Notes: generated from the sequence alone by a model not told the origin. A stretch of 64,000 nucleotides of DNA from Solibacillus sp. FSL K6-1523 (GCF_038005225.1 NZ_JBBOSU010000001.1:484001-548000), one strand, 5' to 3'. Positions 25,939-35,591 are shown, counted from the stretch's first letter. Made by a program: numbers and translations.

Positions 25939-26955
25939 ATGACTAAAAAGTTAACGAAGCTATCATTTTTAGTTTTTGGGCTTCTTTTATTATTGGCAGC
26001 ATGTGGTGGGGAAGAACAGGATTCAACTGCTAAAGATACAGGAAATATTGATTCAGCAAATGCAGCTAAAACTGAGGATGAGACAACATTTAAAATTGGG
26101 ATCACTCAAATTGTTGAGCACCCATCATTAGATGCAGCAAATGATGGATTTAAAAAGGCAATTGAAGATGCTGGTATTAAAGCAGAATATCTCGATAAAT
26201 CAGCAAACAATGATAACACAGCCAATTTAACAATTGCACAACAACTAGTAAGTGAAAATGTAGATTTAATTTTTGCGAACTCAACACCATCAGCGCAAGC
26301 AGTGAAAAGTGTAACGACTGAAATTCCTGTTCTTTTCACATCTGTAACTGACGCTGTCGGTGCAGAATTAATCGACTCAATGGAAGCTCCAGGAGGAAAT
26401 GTGACAGGAACTATTGATTTACACCCAGAAACAATGCCAAAGACAATTGCATTCTTAAAAGAACTAGGTGTAAAAAATGTCGGTATGGTTTACAACGCGG
26501 GTGAGCAAAACTCAGTAGCACAAATTACGACAGTAAAAGAATTAGCAGCAAAAGAAGGTTTAACAATTATTGAAGCTGCTGCATCAACTCCGGCAGAAGT
26601 ACAACAAGCCACGGAATCTTTACTTGGGAAAGTGGAAGCCTTTTACATTATTACGGATAACACGGTTGTATCTGCTTTAGAATCAGTAATCGGTGTAGCA
26701 AATGCAAATAAGTTGCCACTAATCGTAGGGGAGCTTGATTCAGTAGCACGTGGTGGTTTAGCTGCATATGGTTTCGAATACTTCGATATCGGTTATGAAG
26801 CAGGTCAAATGGCGGCACAAATTTTATTAGAAGGTAAAACACCGGCTGAAATCCCAGCGGCATACCCAGCCAATTTAAAACTATTAATTAACAAAGATAC
26901 TGCTGAAACACTAGGTTTAGAAATTAAGCCAGAGTGGGAAGCGGAAGTACAATAA
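25939..26955 (+). CDS. trpX: ABC transporter substrate-binding lipoprotein, TrpX/YtsX-like
   Basis: A 338-residue lipoprotein with lipobox LLAACGG at residues ~18-24. The mature part belongs to the COG2984/PF04392-type binding proteins (FKIGITQIVEHPSLDAANDGF, NLTIAQQLV, TPSAQAV, GGNVTGTID). In streptococci and others this family, with its permease and ATPase, imports aromatic amino acids, chiefly tryptophan. The trp operon 4 kb away fits, but specificity is inferred. The ribosome site is TAGGGGGATC. Confidence 0.78.
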   Translation: MTKKLTKLSFLVFGLLLLLAACGGEEQDSTAKDTGNIDSANAAKTEDETTFKIGITQIVEHPSLDAANDGFKKAIEDAGIKAEYLDKSANNDNTANLTIAQQLVSENVDLIFANSTPSAQAVKSVTTEIPVLFTSVTDAVGAELIDSMEAPGGNVTGTIDLHPETMPKTIAFLKELGVKNVGMVYNAGEQNSVAQITTVKELAAKEGLTIIEAAASTPAEVQQATESLLGKVEAFYIITDNTVVSALESVIGVANANKLPLIVGELDSVARGGLAAYGFEYFDIGYEAGQMAAQILLEGKTPAEIPAAYPANLKLLINKDTAETLGLEIKPEWEAEVQ

Positions 26956-26959
26956 CACA

Positions 26960-26992
26960 GATTCGCGCTAAGCATACCACTTAGCGCGAATC
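26960..26992 (+). promoter_or_regulatory. Strong intercistronic hairpin between binding protein and permease
   Basis: GATTCGCGCTAAG (26960-26972) pairs perfectly with CTTAGCGCGAATC (26980-26992) over a 7-nt loop. CTTATTTCC follows rather than a T-run, so it may act as a partial terminator or an RNA-stability element that raises binding-protein expression over the permease. Confidence 0.65.
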
Positions 26993-27031
26993 CTTATTTC
27001 CATTAAAAAAACAGTTAGGGGATGGTTCAAG

Positions 27032-28072
27032 ATGTTTACAGCTTTGTTTGGTTCAGTTGAGCAAGGAATCATCTATGCAATTATGGCGCTCGGAGTGTAT
27101 TTAACATTCCGAGTGTTAGACTTTCCAGATTTAACAGTTGACGGTAGCTTTGTTACGGGAGCAGGTACAGCAGCGATGATGATTGTGCTTGGCTACAACC
27201 CGATTTTAGCGACAATTGTAGCGATGGTAGCTGGATTTCTTGCAGGATGTATGACGGGTTTATTACATACGAAGGGAAAAATCAATCCACTACTTTCCGG
27301 GATTTTGATGATGATTGCTTTGTATTCAATCAACCTTCGAATTATGGGGATCACATCTGATACAGGTGTAACGCGCCCCAATATTCCATTATTAAATACG
27401 GATACAGTATTCTCGATGTTTAATGACTTCTGGTCAAAACTGGGGATTGATAGTGTGCTTTCTAGTGCAGTAACTGCAATGGGGGGGGAATCACTTCCAT
27501 CGACATGGGGTATTTTACTTTTCATGCTAGTCGTAACATTAATCATTAAACTCATAATGGACCGATTCTTAAAAACAGAAATTGGGCTTGCGATTCGAGC
27601 GACAGGGGACAATAAGCGAATGATTCGAAGCTTTTCTGCCAATACCGATTCTTTAATCATTTTAGGTCTTGGTTTATCAAACGGGATGGTGGCATTATCA
27701 GGTGCGCTAATAGCCCAGTATACGAAGTTTGCGGATATCGGACTTGGTATCGGGATGATTGTTGTCGGGTTAGCCTCAGTAATTATCGGTGAAGCAATCT
27801 TTGGTACGAAATCAATCGTACGCACAACATTTGCTGTTATTGCAGGTGCGATTATTTACCGTTTAATTTATGCCCTTGCCTTGCGAGTTGGCTGGTTAGA
27901 TACGGGAGATATGAAGTTAATTACCGCAATTATCGTCATTTTAGCTTTAATTATTCCACAAGTTTTAAATAGGCAAAAAGAGAAAAAGCGTAAGGCAAAG
28001 CGTTTAGCGGAGCGAGTAGCAGCTCAAAACGCATCGCTAAAAGTAGAGCAAGGGGGTAGCGGACTTGCTTAA
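27032..28072 (+). CDS. trpY: ABC transporter permease, TrpY-like
   Basis: A 346-residue branched-chain-type permease with eight or more hydrophobic segments. Early motifs include GVYLTFRVLDFPDLTVDGSF, and a later one is EIGLAIRATGDN, the family's ATPase-coupling region. The basic C-terminal tail (RQKEKKRKAKRLAER) is unusually long. It ends with an 8-bp overlap into the ATPase gene. It works with the preceding lipoprotein. Confidence 0.82.
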   Translation: MFTALFGSVEQGIIYAIMALGVYLTFRVLDFPDLTVDGSFVTGAGTAAMMIVLGYNPILATIVAMVAGFLAGCMTGLLHTKGKINPLLSGILMMIALYSINLRIMGITSDTGVTRPNIPLLNTDTVFSMFNDFWSKLGIDSVLSSAVTAMGGESLPSTWGILLFMLVVTLIIKLIMDRFLKTEIGLAIRATGDNKRMIRSFSANTDSLIILGLGLSNGMVALSGALIAQYTKFADIGLGIGMIVVGLASVIIGEAIFGTKSIVRTTFAVIAGAIIYRLIYALALRVGWLDTGDMKLITAIIVILALIIPQVLNRQKEKKRKAKRLAERVAAQNASLKVEQGGSGLA

Positions 28073-28859
28073 ATTAGATGGCATTAACAAAATATTTAAT
28101 GAAGGTACACCAGATGAAAAAAATGCATTAGACAACATTAATCTACATTTAGCAGCAGGGGACTTTGTTACAATTATCGGTAGTAACGGTGCAGGGAAGT
28201 CGACGATGATGAACATGATTTCGGGGGCGTTGACACCTGATTTTGGTGCGATTGTCATTGATGGTAATGATTTAACACGTCTACCTGAACATAAGCGCGC
28301 GGTGCATATTGGACGCGTTTTCCAAGACCCAATGGCGGGGACAGCACCTTCTATGACGATTGAAGAAAACTTGGCCATCGCCTATTCACGAAATGCAAAA
28401 CGCGGATTACGTGGTGGTGTTGATAAAAAGCGCCGAGAATTCTTCAAGCAATCATTAGAAAAGCTTCACCTCAATTTGGAAAACCGTTTAACGGCAAAAG
28501 TCGGATTACTTTCAGGTGGAGAACGCCAAGCATTGAGTTTATTAATGGCGACATTTACAAAGCCGGCTATTTTATTATTAGATGAACATACGGCCGCACT
28601 AGATCCATCGCGTGCGGAGCTCATTACAAAGTTAACAAAGGAGCTTGTTGAGGAAAGTAACTTAACGACGCTTATGGTAACGCACAATATGCAACAGGCA
28701 CTAGATCTAGGTAATCGCCTCATTATGATGGATAAAGGTCAAATTATTTTGGAAGTTGGTGCAGATCGCAAGTCAGCTTTAACTATTCCTGATTTAATGA
28801 CTGAATTTGAACACATTCGTGGCGAAAAAATGAATTCAGACCGTGCGTTATTAGGATAA
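28065..28859 (+). CDS. trpZ: ABC transporter ATP-binding protein, TrpZ-like
   Basis: A 264-residue ATPase with Walker A GSNGAGKST, signature LSGGERQ, Walker B ILLLDEHTAALDP and switch histidine in VTHNMQQA. The Walker B has His where most have Pro (DEH for DEP), as is common in this subfamily. The TTG start follows AAGGGGGT by 8 nt and overlaps the permease gene. It energises the TrpXY uptake system. Confidence 0.85.
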   Translation: MLKLDGINKIFNEGTPDEKNALDNINLHLAAGDFVTIIGSNGAGKSTMMNMISGALTPDFGAIVIDGNDLTRLPEHKRAVHIGRVFQDPMAGTAPSMTIEENLAIAYSRNAKRGLRGGVDKKRREFFKQSLEKLHLNLENRLTAKVGLLSGGERQALSLLMATFTKPAILLLDEHTAALDPSRAELITKLTKELVEESNLTTLMVTHNMQQALDLGNRLIMMDKGQIILEVGADRKSALTIPDLMTEFEHIRGEKMNSDRALLG

Positions 28860-28903
28860 AAACAAGCCCGTATTCCTTCAAAATGAGGAATGCGGGCTTG
28901 TTC
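28860..28903. terminator. Bidirectional terminator
   Basis: AACAAGCCCGTATTCCT pairs with AGGAATGCGGGCTTGTT with a single mismatch. It lies between the transporter operon and convergent ilvA. Confidence 0.9.
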
Positions 28904-28909
28904 GTTTCG

Positions 28910-30178
28910 TTACACCAATAACGCAAATAACGTACTATCCTTATTTACTTCTTTGTATTCAAAGCCATTTGCTATCATGCGTTCTAATAAACCAGCGCGA
29001 TCATCGGGATGTCCGATTTCAATGCCGACAAGTGCAGGACCGCTTTCTTTATTGTTTTTCTTCGTATATTCAAACGTTGTAATATCATCATTCGGTCCAA
29101 GTACGGACGTTAAAAACTGTCGCAAAGCACCTGAACGTTGTGGGAAGCTGACGATGAAGTAATGCAATAACCCTTCGTAAATTAAAGAACGTTCCTTAAT
29201 TTCCTGCATCCTGCCAATGTCATTGTTTCCACCTGAAATAATGATGACAACCGATTTCCCACGAATTTCATCTGCATAAAAGTCAAGTGCCGCAACAGAA
29301 AGTGCCCCAGCAGGCTCTGCAACTATGGCGTGTTTATTGTATAAATCGAGAATCGTCGTACATACTTTACCTTCAGGAATCTCGATAATATCATCTAAAT
29401 GTGTTTTACAAACTTGATACGTTTCATTGCCAGCTAACTTTACTGCAGCACCATCTACAAACTTATCAATCCAACCTAGTGCAGTCGGGCTGTTTTGCTC
29501 GAAAGCAGCTTTCATACTAGCGGCACCAGCAGGCTCCACACCGATGACTTTACTATGTGGTGATAGATTTTTAATATAAGTAGATACGCCAGACATTAAC
29601 CCACCACCACCAATGCTCCCAAAAACATAATCTATTGGTTCTTCAATATCATTCATAATTTCAACGGCCACTGTACCTTGACCAGCGATGACATCTAAAT
29701 CATCAAATGGATGAATAAAAATACGTTCTTCTGCCTCGCAATAGGCAAGAGCACTCGCGGCAGAATCATCAAAAGTATCACCAGAAAGCTGAATTTCTAC
29801 AAAATTGCGACCAAACATACGCACTTGATCGATTTTTTGCTTTGGTGTCGTTTTCGGCATGAAAATCGTTGCATGAATTTCAAGTTTTGCACAAGCATAT
29901 GCAACACCTTGTGCATGGTTTCCCGCGCTCGCACAAACAACCCCTGTAGCACGTGCCTGTTCTTCAATTTTTTTTATTTTATAATAAGCTCCGCGCAATT
30001 TGAAAGAACGTACATGCTGTAGGTCCTCTCGTTTAAAGTAAATATTAGCGCCGTATTTCTCGGACAAATAATCGTTACGTTGAAGCGGTGTATGTACGAC
30101 TACATCCTTTAAAAAATGGTGCGCGATTAAAATATGTTCCACTGCAATTGTTTTCGGTTGTGTAACTTCCATTCCCAT
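28910..30178 (-). CDS. ilvA: Threonine ammonia-lyase (biosynthetic threonine dehydratase)
   Basis: A 422-residue enzyme, the length of B. subtilis IlvA. The PLP lysine is in HVRSFKLRGAYYKI, the PLP phosphate loop is GSIGGGGLMSG, and a single ACT-like C-terminal domain (HYFIVSFPQRSGALRQFL onward) should mediate isoleucine/valine control. It deaminates threonine to 2-oxobutanoate. The ATG at 30178 follows ACGGAGGTTAC; the ATG at 30172 has more comfortable spacing and is an alternative. No other ilv genes are nearby. With kbl/tdh the window encodes two competing routes for threonine. Confidence 0.92.
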   Translation of the reverse strand: MGMEVTQPKTIAVEHILIAHHFLKDVVVHTPLQRNDYLSEKYGANIYFKREDLQHVRSFKLRGAYYKIKKIEEQARATGVVCASAGNHAQGVAYACAKLEIHATIFMPKTTPKQKIDQVRMFGRNFVEIQLSGDTFDDSAASALAYCEAEERIFIHPFDDLDVIAGQGTVAVEIMNDIEEPIDYVFGSIGGGGLMSGVSTYIKNLSPHSKVIGVEPAGAASMKAAFEQNSPTALGWIDKFVDGAAVKLAGNETYQVCKTHLDDIIEIPEGKVCTTILDLYNKHAIVAEPAGALSVAALDFYADEIRGKSVVIIISGGNNDIGRMQEIKERSLIYEGLLHYFIVSFPQRSGALRQFLTSVLGPNDDITTFEYTKKNNKESGPALVGIEIGHPDDRAGLLERMIANGFEYKEVNKDSTLFALLV

Positions 30179-30394
30179 GTAACCTCCGTCATATATCGAT
30201 TTAATCATTCTAACATAAATAACACCTTTAATGTTTTAAGATTCAGTTAATTACGAAATTTCTTAAAATAAATGCAATGAAAACGTTTTACTCTAGTATA
30301 GAATGTTTATAAAATGAGATGGATGTAAAAGTTGCTTAATGAAATGAAAATTGTGTATCTTGAAGAAAGAACGAGCATAAGGAGGAAATGGACA

Positions 30395-30892
30395 ATGCAA
30401 AATACGTCAAAAACAATATTAACAATGAAAAGAACATTTGAAGTCCCAGCAGAGAAGGTTATCAATGCATGGCTGGACGCGCAAATGATGAAAAAATGGC
30501 TTTTTACAATGGAGCATACAAATAAAGTAGCTACAAATGAGCCGATAGAGGGCGGTACATGGGAAATTGTAGATCACCGCGGAGGTACAGATTACCGAGC
30601 AATTGGTACGTATTTGACGATAGATCGACCAAATTTAATTCGCAAAACATTTAGAATGCCGCAATTTGGTGAGGCAGAGGACATAATTATTGTTCAGTTT
30701 GAAAATGAAGAAAATGGATCTGAAATGACATTTACACAAGAAATTACTGTGCCACATGAAGAGGGCTGGAGCCAAGCGGACATTGAAAAGGCAGAAAAGG
30801 AATACGTCGCTAGTTCTGAACAGGGATGGCACTATATGTTTTTAGGTTTAAAGCAACTAGTGGAAACAGGGAAAATTAATTACCCGCAATAA
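30395..30892 (+). CDS. SRPBCC/AHSA1-domain protein
   Basis: A 165-residue START-like (AHSA1/CalC) domain protein. The N-terminal TFEVPAEKVINAWLDAQMMKKWL and the central GGTWEIVDHRGGTDYRAIGTY are typical. This family binds hydrophobic ligands or acts as a co-chaperone; nothing in the sequence says which. The ATG at 30395 has GGAGG at 30381-30385. The longer frame to 30332 is not supported. Confidence 0.75.
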   Translation: MQNTSKTILTMKRTFEVPAEKVINAWLDAQMMKKWLFTMEHTNKVATNEPIEGGTWEIVDHRGGTDYRAIGTYLTIDRPNLIRKTFRMPQFGEAEDIIIVQFENEENGSEMTFTQEITVPHEEGWSQADIEKAEKEYVASSEQGWHYMFLGLKQLVETGKINYPQ

Positions 30893-30911
30893 TTTTTTTA
30901 TGTGCATACAA

Positions 30912-30947
30912 AAAAGCCATTTTGACGTGAAAATCAAAATGGCTTTT
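30912..30947. terminator. Bidirectional terminator
   Basis: A perfect 14-bp stem (AAAAGCCATTTTGA with TCAAAATGGCTTTT) lies between the convergent SRPBCC and YjiH-type genes. Confidence 0.9.
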
Positions 30948-30950
30948 CGC

Positions 30951-32303
30951 TTAAAATAGAATATGCGCAATCGCAGCAATAATTGGAATTGAAATAATTG
31001 TACGGATTAAGAAAATCACGAATAAATCCCATATTTTTAATGGTAATTTTGTCCCTAAAATTAATCCACCTACTTCAGATAAGTAAATTAACTGTGTTAC
31101 TGAAACAGTTGCAATGAAGAAACGCGTTAATTCGGATTCAATGCCAGCACCTAAAACAGAAGGTAACAGCATATCGGCAAATCCGACAATCATCGTTTGA
31201 GCGGCTTCACTCGCTTCTGGAATTTGTAATAATGTTAAAATCGGCTCGAACGGCATTCCTAAAATACGGAACACACTTGTAAATTCAGCAAGCACTAATG
31301 CAATTGTACCAAAAGCCATAATGATTGGCGTCACGGCAAACCACATTTCTAACACGTTTTTAAAACCACTTGCGGCAATTTTCCCTAAGTTTCTATTTGA
31401 TTCAGCTTTCGTTAACGCATTGTGTAAGCCAAAAGAAAATACGTTAAAGCCTTCTTTTACCTCTTCACGATTTGCAGGAGCTTCTGAACCGTCGATTAAT
31501 GTATCCGCTTTTTGCTTTAACGGATAAATACGTGGCATGATGAACGCTAAAATAAGACCAGCGAAAATGACCGAAGCATAAAATTCTAAAAAGTAATCCG
31601 CAATGCCAATCGTTTCAATAACAACTAGACAAAACGTAATTGAAACAACAGAAAACGTTGTAGCAATAGTAGCTGCTTCACGACCGGTATAATTCTTTTC
31701 TTCATATTGTTTGCTCGTTAATAGAACACCAATCGTTCCATCGCCAACCCATGAAGCTAAACAGTCAACTGCAGCACGCCCAGGAATTTTGAAAAGGGGA
31801 CGCATAATTTTTACCATCATTGAACCGAAAAATTCAAGTAGACCAAAGTCAGTTAATAATGGAAGTAATAGTCCAGCAAATAAAAATAGCACGAACATAA
31901 ATGTGATAAGACCAGAAGCAGGGTCAATTAATATACCCGCAGTATCTTCACTTATAAAGCTTGCAGGACCGACCTGGAATAAGTACATCGTCGTAAAAAT
32001 AACAGCAAGAACCCGCATAATTGTCCAGAACCAATTGACACGGAATAAAGAATCCATTAATGTACGTGATCCTTTTTGTGGAATGAATTGCATGATGACT
32101 GAGCCTGCTGCTGCAATAATAAAGGTAACGAGTGCAAACCAATGGATAAATGGCTCAACTTTACCTGCAAGCATATTAGCAAGTATCGCAATCGGAACTT
32201 TCATGCCATCTGCGGTATTAATCGGTGTAATGAATAAAAATACGCCTAATGCTGACAGGGCAACGAACAGGAACCATGTGTAGAAAGGAAATTTTTTTAT
32301 CAT
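30951..32303 (-). CDS. YjiH-family membrane protein (nucleoside-recognition/Gate domain)
   Basis: A 450-residue protein with about ten hydrophobic segments. DCLASWVGDGTIGVLLTSKQYEEKNYTGREAA and GFADMLLPSVLGAGIESE match the YjiH family, which carries a duplicated Gate/nucleoside-recognition domain. The substrate is not established. The ribosome site is AAGAGG 9 nt before the ATG. Monocistronic. Confidence 0.78.
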   Translation of the reverse strand: MIKKFPFYTWFLFVALSALGVFLFITPINTADGMKVPIAILANMLAGKVEPFIHWFALVTFIIAAAGSVIMQFIPQKGSRTLMDSLFRVNWFWTIMRVLAVIFTTMYLFQVGPASFISEDTAGILIDPASGLITFMFVLFLFAGLLLPLLTDFGLLEFFGSMMVKIMRPLFKIPGRAAVDCLASWVGDGTIGVLLTSKQYEEKNYTGREAATIATTFSVVSITFCLVVIETIGIADYFLEFYASVIFAGLILAFIMPRIYPLKQKADTLIDGSEAPANREEVKEGFNVFSFGLHNALTKAESNRNLGKIAASGFKNVLEMWFAVTPIIMAFGTIALVLAEFTSVFRILGMPFEPILTLLQIPEASEAAQTMIVGFADMLLPSVLGAGIESELTRFFIATVSVTQLIYLSEVGGLILGTKLPLKIWDLFVIFLIRTIISIPIIAAIAHILF

Positions 32304-32524
32304 ATATGTTAACCTCTTTTTATGTTAGTTTGTATATTTATACAATATAAACTGAATATATACAGATGTCTACTGTTTTTATTAAAGACTAACTTTTCAG
32401 ATTTATTAGAGTGACTAAAATATGAATAATAGATAGGATGTGTATTTGTTAAACGTTTTACTATATAGAGTTTGCCTTGTAATAGCAAAACTATAACTGT
32501 ATAAAAAAACATTTTATTGTATTA

Positions 32525-32551
32525 AAAAGGCGAAGGAATCATCCCTCGCCT
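32525..32551 (-). terminator. Terminator of the bshB2-containing operon
   Basis: On the minus strand AGGCGAGG pairs with CCTTCGCCT and is followed by TTTTTAAT, 20 bp after the bshB2 stop. Confidence 0.75.
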
Positions 32552-32569
32552 GCAATAATAAATATACAA

Positions 32570-33247
32570 TTAATCTTCAAATGTAAACGGATAAAACTTC
32601 TCGACGTTTAACCAGCTATCGCTTAACACTTCACCGTCATCGATACGTTTTTCCGTTTCGGTCATCATCCAAGCAGTTTGTGAAGCATGTGCTTGTAATG
32701 CTTTGATTTTATCGTCTTTCACACTGCGAATATCGATAACAATTGGCGCTTCACCAAGTTTTTCGATTGTATCATTGGCAAAAGCGGCCGCCAAAATGCG
32801 AGGACGGTCCTCTTTAGGCATGCGACGTACTGCTTCAATAACTGCACGCGCTGTTGCTTCATGGTCTGGATGGACCGCAAAGCCTGGGTAAAATGTGTAA
32901 ATGATTGATGGGTTTAATTCCTCGATTAAATTTGTTACGAGCTTCACCATTTTTTCATCATCTTCAAATTCAACCGTTTTATCGCGTAAGCCCATCATGC
33001 GTAAATCTTCAATGCCCATTGCAGCACATGCAGCAACGAGCTCCCCGCGACGAATATCAGGTAAAGATTCACGCGTCGCAAACGGTGGATTTCCTAAATT
33101 ACGACCCATTTCACCTAATGTTAAACAAGCATATGTAACGGGTACATCCATATTGCGATACATGCGCGCTGTACCTGCTAACGAAAATGCCTCATCATCT
33201 GGGTGAGGGTAAACAATTAAAACGTGGCGTTCCTCTTGTAAAGTCAT
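32570..33247 (-). CDS. bshB2: Bacillithiol biosynthesis deacetylase BshB2
   Basis: A 225-residue LmbE-type zinc deacetylase. HPDDE near the N-terminus and HPDHEA near residue 125 supply the metal ligands. It removes acetate from GlcNAc-malate (and related substrates) in bacillithiol synthesis. It follows yojF by 12 bp, the pairing of B. subtilis yojF-yojG(bshB2), which separates it from the BshB1 paralogue. The ribosome site is AAGGGGG. Confidence 0.88.
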   Translation of the reverse strand: MTLQEERHVLIVYPHPDDEAFSLAGTARMYRNMDVPVTYACLTLGEMGRNLGNPPFATRESLPDIRRGELVAACAAMGIEDLRMMGLRDKTVEFEDDEKMVKLVTNLIEELNPSIIYTFYPGFAVHPDHEATARAVIEAVRRMPKEDRPRILAAAFANDTIEKLGEAPIVIDIRSVKDDKIKALQAHASQTAWMMTETEKRIDDGEVLSDSWLNVEKFYPFTFED

Positions 33248-33259
33248 TGCAATTCCCCC

Positions 33260-33610
33260 TTAATAAGCAAATGGCGTTTCGCTAATTTCAAGTGCGACTG
33301 CCAGCTTCCCTGTATAATCTAAGCCAGCCATTAATAGGCGACCTTCTGTATCCAATTTAAAATGCGTAATGCCTTGTGCATAAACCCAACCATGCTCTAA
33401 TTTTAAACCAACACGGTGTGGTGCATCATCGACAACTTTCCCTAACTCATAACGTAATTTCACATTACGGATAAATGCCCCTGCATTAAAGAATTTTTCA
33501 TCATAGTGGGCCGCGTAAGAGCCGTTTGTCGTTTCTAAATGAATAAAAACATCTTTATTCGCAAAAGAATTCAGTAATTGTTGCAGTTCTTGCGTATTTA
33601 CTTCTTTCAT
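33260..33610 (-). CDS. yojF: YojF-family protein (DUF1806)
   Basis: A 116-residue single-domain protein (KDVFIHLETTNGSYAAHYDEKFFNAGAF), soluble and of unknown biochemical role. It is consistently the upstream partner of bshB2, as here, so a role in bacillithiol metabolism is inferred from context only. A GGGGGATT site precedes the ATG. Confidence 0.82.
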   Translation of the reverse strand: MKEVNTQELQQLLNSFANKDVFIHLETTNGSYAAHYDEKFFNAGAFIRNVKLRYELGKVVDDAPHRVGLKLEHGWVYAQGITHFKLDTEGRLLMAGLDYTGKLAVALEISETPFAY

Positions 33611-33794
33611 CTGTTAATCCCCCTAAATCGTACTATTTCTTTAGTATAGTGAAATGAGTCGATAAAAGAAAATAGTAGGCATTGGCAGTATGGGGGAGGT
33701 ACATTTATTTCCACGTTTCTCGTATTGAATTTTGATTAATAGACAATCACTATTTTAATATACAATTTCGCTAACTCATTTCAAACGACAAACG

Positions 33795-33836
33795 AAAAAA
33801 GTCACACAAGGCAAAAAATTACACCTTGTGTGACGC
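33795..33836 (-). terminator. Terminator after pdxK
   Basis: A perfect 11-bp stem GTCACACAAGG/CCTTGTGTGAC (33801-33811 and 33823-33833) is followed by TTTTTT on the minus strand. Confidence 0.9.
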
Positions 33837-33858
33837 TCATTTAGATTGTAAAAATCAA

Positions 33859-34707
33859 TTAGGCAATTGTTACATTCGGAATTGTTGTTACTGTTACTTG
33901 TGGTGCGCCGAAACGTGGTTTTGCACCGTGCATTACAGGACCGACGTGATCGTTTAAAGCCCAGCCGTGTTTAATGGCAGCTGAAACAAATTCTTTTGCT
34001 TCGATAATCGATTCTTCCACAGTGAAGCCGTTTGCTAAGTTCGCACATACACTTGCTGCAAACGTACAGCCTGCCCCGTGATTATAAGTAGAAGCGACTT
34101 TCTCTGTTTCAAGTAGCTTGAATTCATTCCCATCAAAGAATAAATCGACGGCTTTGTCATGGACTAAAGCTTTGCCGCCTTTAATGACAACATTTTTAGC
34201 ACCTAATGCATGGATTTTAGCAGCAGCAACTTGCATTTCCTCAATTGTTTTTGGTGTGCCAGTTCCAGCTAATTGCCCCGCTTCAAAAAGGTTAGGTGTC
34301 ACAACTGTTGCGTAAGGTAATAAATAGTTAATCATCGCAGTAGTGTTACCGGGATTTAATACTTCATCATCGCCCTTACAAATCATAACTGGGTCAATGA
34401 CAACTTTGTCTGTTTCAGATTTTTGGATAGCATCTGAAGCCGTTTTAATAATTTCTTCTGTAGAAAGCATCCCTGTTTTAATGGCGTCTACACCAGTTGA
34501 AAGGGCTGTATCAATTTGTTTTTGTAATAATTCAGTTGGAAGCGGTGTTACGCTGTGGCTCCATGTTATCGGGTCCATCGTTACGACAACAGTAAGGGCA
34601 ACCATGCCATATGTGCCGTGCTCTTGGAAAGCCTTTAAGTCAGCTTGCATACCTGCGCCAGCTGATGTATCTGAACCTGCAATTGTTAACGTTTTTTTCA
34701 ATGACAT
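33859..34707 (-). CDS. pdxK: Pyridoxine/pyridoxal (hydroxymethylpyrimidine) kinase
   Basis: A 282-residue ribokinase-fold enzyme. LTIAGSDTSAGAGMQADLKAF is the N-terminal signature, VVIDPVMICKGDDEVL matches the Bacillales PdxK/ThiD type, and YNHGAGCTFAASV holds the anion-hole GAGC with its general-base position. It phosphorylates B6 vitamers and possibly HMP. The ATG at 34707 is chosen because AAGGAG is 9 nt upstream; the ATG at 34716 abuts the ribosome site. It is divergent from ung. Confidence 0.87.
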   Translation of the reverse strand: MSLKKTLTIAGSDTSAGAGMQADLKAFQEHGTYGMVALTVVVTMDPITWSHSVTPLPTELLQKQIDTALSTGVDAIKTGMLSTEEIIKTASDAIQKSETDKVVIDPVMICKGDDEVLNPGNTTAMINYLLPYATVVTPNLFEAGQLAGTGTPKTIEEMQVAAAKIHALGAKNVVIKGGKALVHDKAVDLFFDGNEFKLLETEKVASTYNHGAGCTFAASVCANLANGFTVEESIIEAKEFVSAAIKHGWALNDHVGPVMHGAKPRFGAPQVTVTTIPNVTIA

Positions 34708-34871
34708 GAAAAACATCTCCTTAATAATAAAAACTAAATATAGTTGTATTAATTATAGCTCGCTTGTGACTTCTTGAAATAGCCAGAATACGAAAAAATG
34801 ATAAGGTCAGATAAGATGGCACTTGAATTTTGCGTCAGTTTTGATTACTGTTTTGACAGAGGTGAAAAGCA

Positions 34872-35552
34872 GTGATCGATACATTAACAAATACATGGCG
34901 TGACATTTTAGCCCCACATTTAAAACAACCTTATTATCAACAGCTTCAGCAATTTTTACAACAACAATATAATGAAGAAACGATTTTTCCAAAAAAGACA
35001 GATGTTTTGAACGCGTTACAATTAACCGATTTTCCAGATGTGAAAGTCGTTATTTTAGGGCAAGATCCGTATCACGGTGTGAATCAAGCGCACGGCTTAA
35101 GTTTTTCAGTGAAGAATGGACAAAAGCTGCCGCCAAGTTTGAAAAATATGTTCAAAGAATTACAAGATGACATTGGCTGTCCTATTCCGCAAAATGGGGA
35201 TTTAACTGCATGGGCAAAGCAGGGCGTTCTTCTATTAAATACGGTGCTTACCGTGCGTGAAAAAGAAGCACACGCTCACAAAGGACAAGGTTGGGAGCAA
35301 TTTACGGATGCAATCATTGAAAGCATTGCCGACCGTGATGAGCCTGCTGTTTTCTTATTATGGGGGAAACCTGCACAAAATAAGCGTATATTAATTAAAC
35401 GTTTTCATAAAAATCATATTATTCTAGAAGCACCACATCCAAGTCCGCTTAGTGCATATCGTGGCTTTTTTGGGAGCAAGCCGTATTCAAAAACGAATGA
35501 GGCATTAATCGCCATGGGGAAACAGCCGATACAATGGTGTATCTCAGATTAA
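34872..35552 (+). CDS. ung: Uracil-DNA glycosylase (family 1)
   Basis: A 226-residue enzyme with the water-activating motif VILGQDPYHG, PPSLKNMFKEL, LLLNTVLTVR and the DNA-intercalation loop HPSPLSAYRGFFGSKPYS. It excises uracil from DNA. The GTG start follows GAGGTGA. Three small genes follow closely (58-residue Cys protein, ywdI, ywdK), as around ung in B. subtilis. Confidence 0.95.
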   Translation: MIDTLTNTWRDILAPHLKQPYYQQLQQFLQQQYNEETIFPKKTDVLNALQLTDFPDVKVVILGQDPYHGVNQAHGLSFSVKNGQKLPPSLKNMFKELQDDIGCPIPQNGDLTAWAKQGVLLLNTVLTVREKEAHAHKGQGWEQFTDAIIESIADRDEPAVFLLWGKPAQNKRILIKRFHKNHIILEAPHPSPLSAYRGFFGSKPYSKTNEALIAMGKQPIQWCISD

Positions 35553-35591
35553 TCCATGATAAAGTATAATAGAAAGAGGGGGGAGCAGCTG

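Noticed and set aside
27193-27825. 210-residue open frame antisense to the trpY-like permease gene
   Set aside because: It lies wholly within a well-supported gene, and its sequence reflects complementary codon use; no ribosome site.
31711-32283. 190-residue open frame antisense to the YjiH-type gene
   Set aside because: Shadow of a membrane-protein gene; no ribosome site or known motif.
32309-32512. 67-residue open frame upstream of the YjiH-type gene
   Set aside because: Low-complexity, Tyr/Asn/Ile-rich translation of AT-rich promoter DNA, with no ribosome site.
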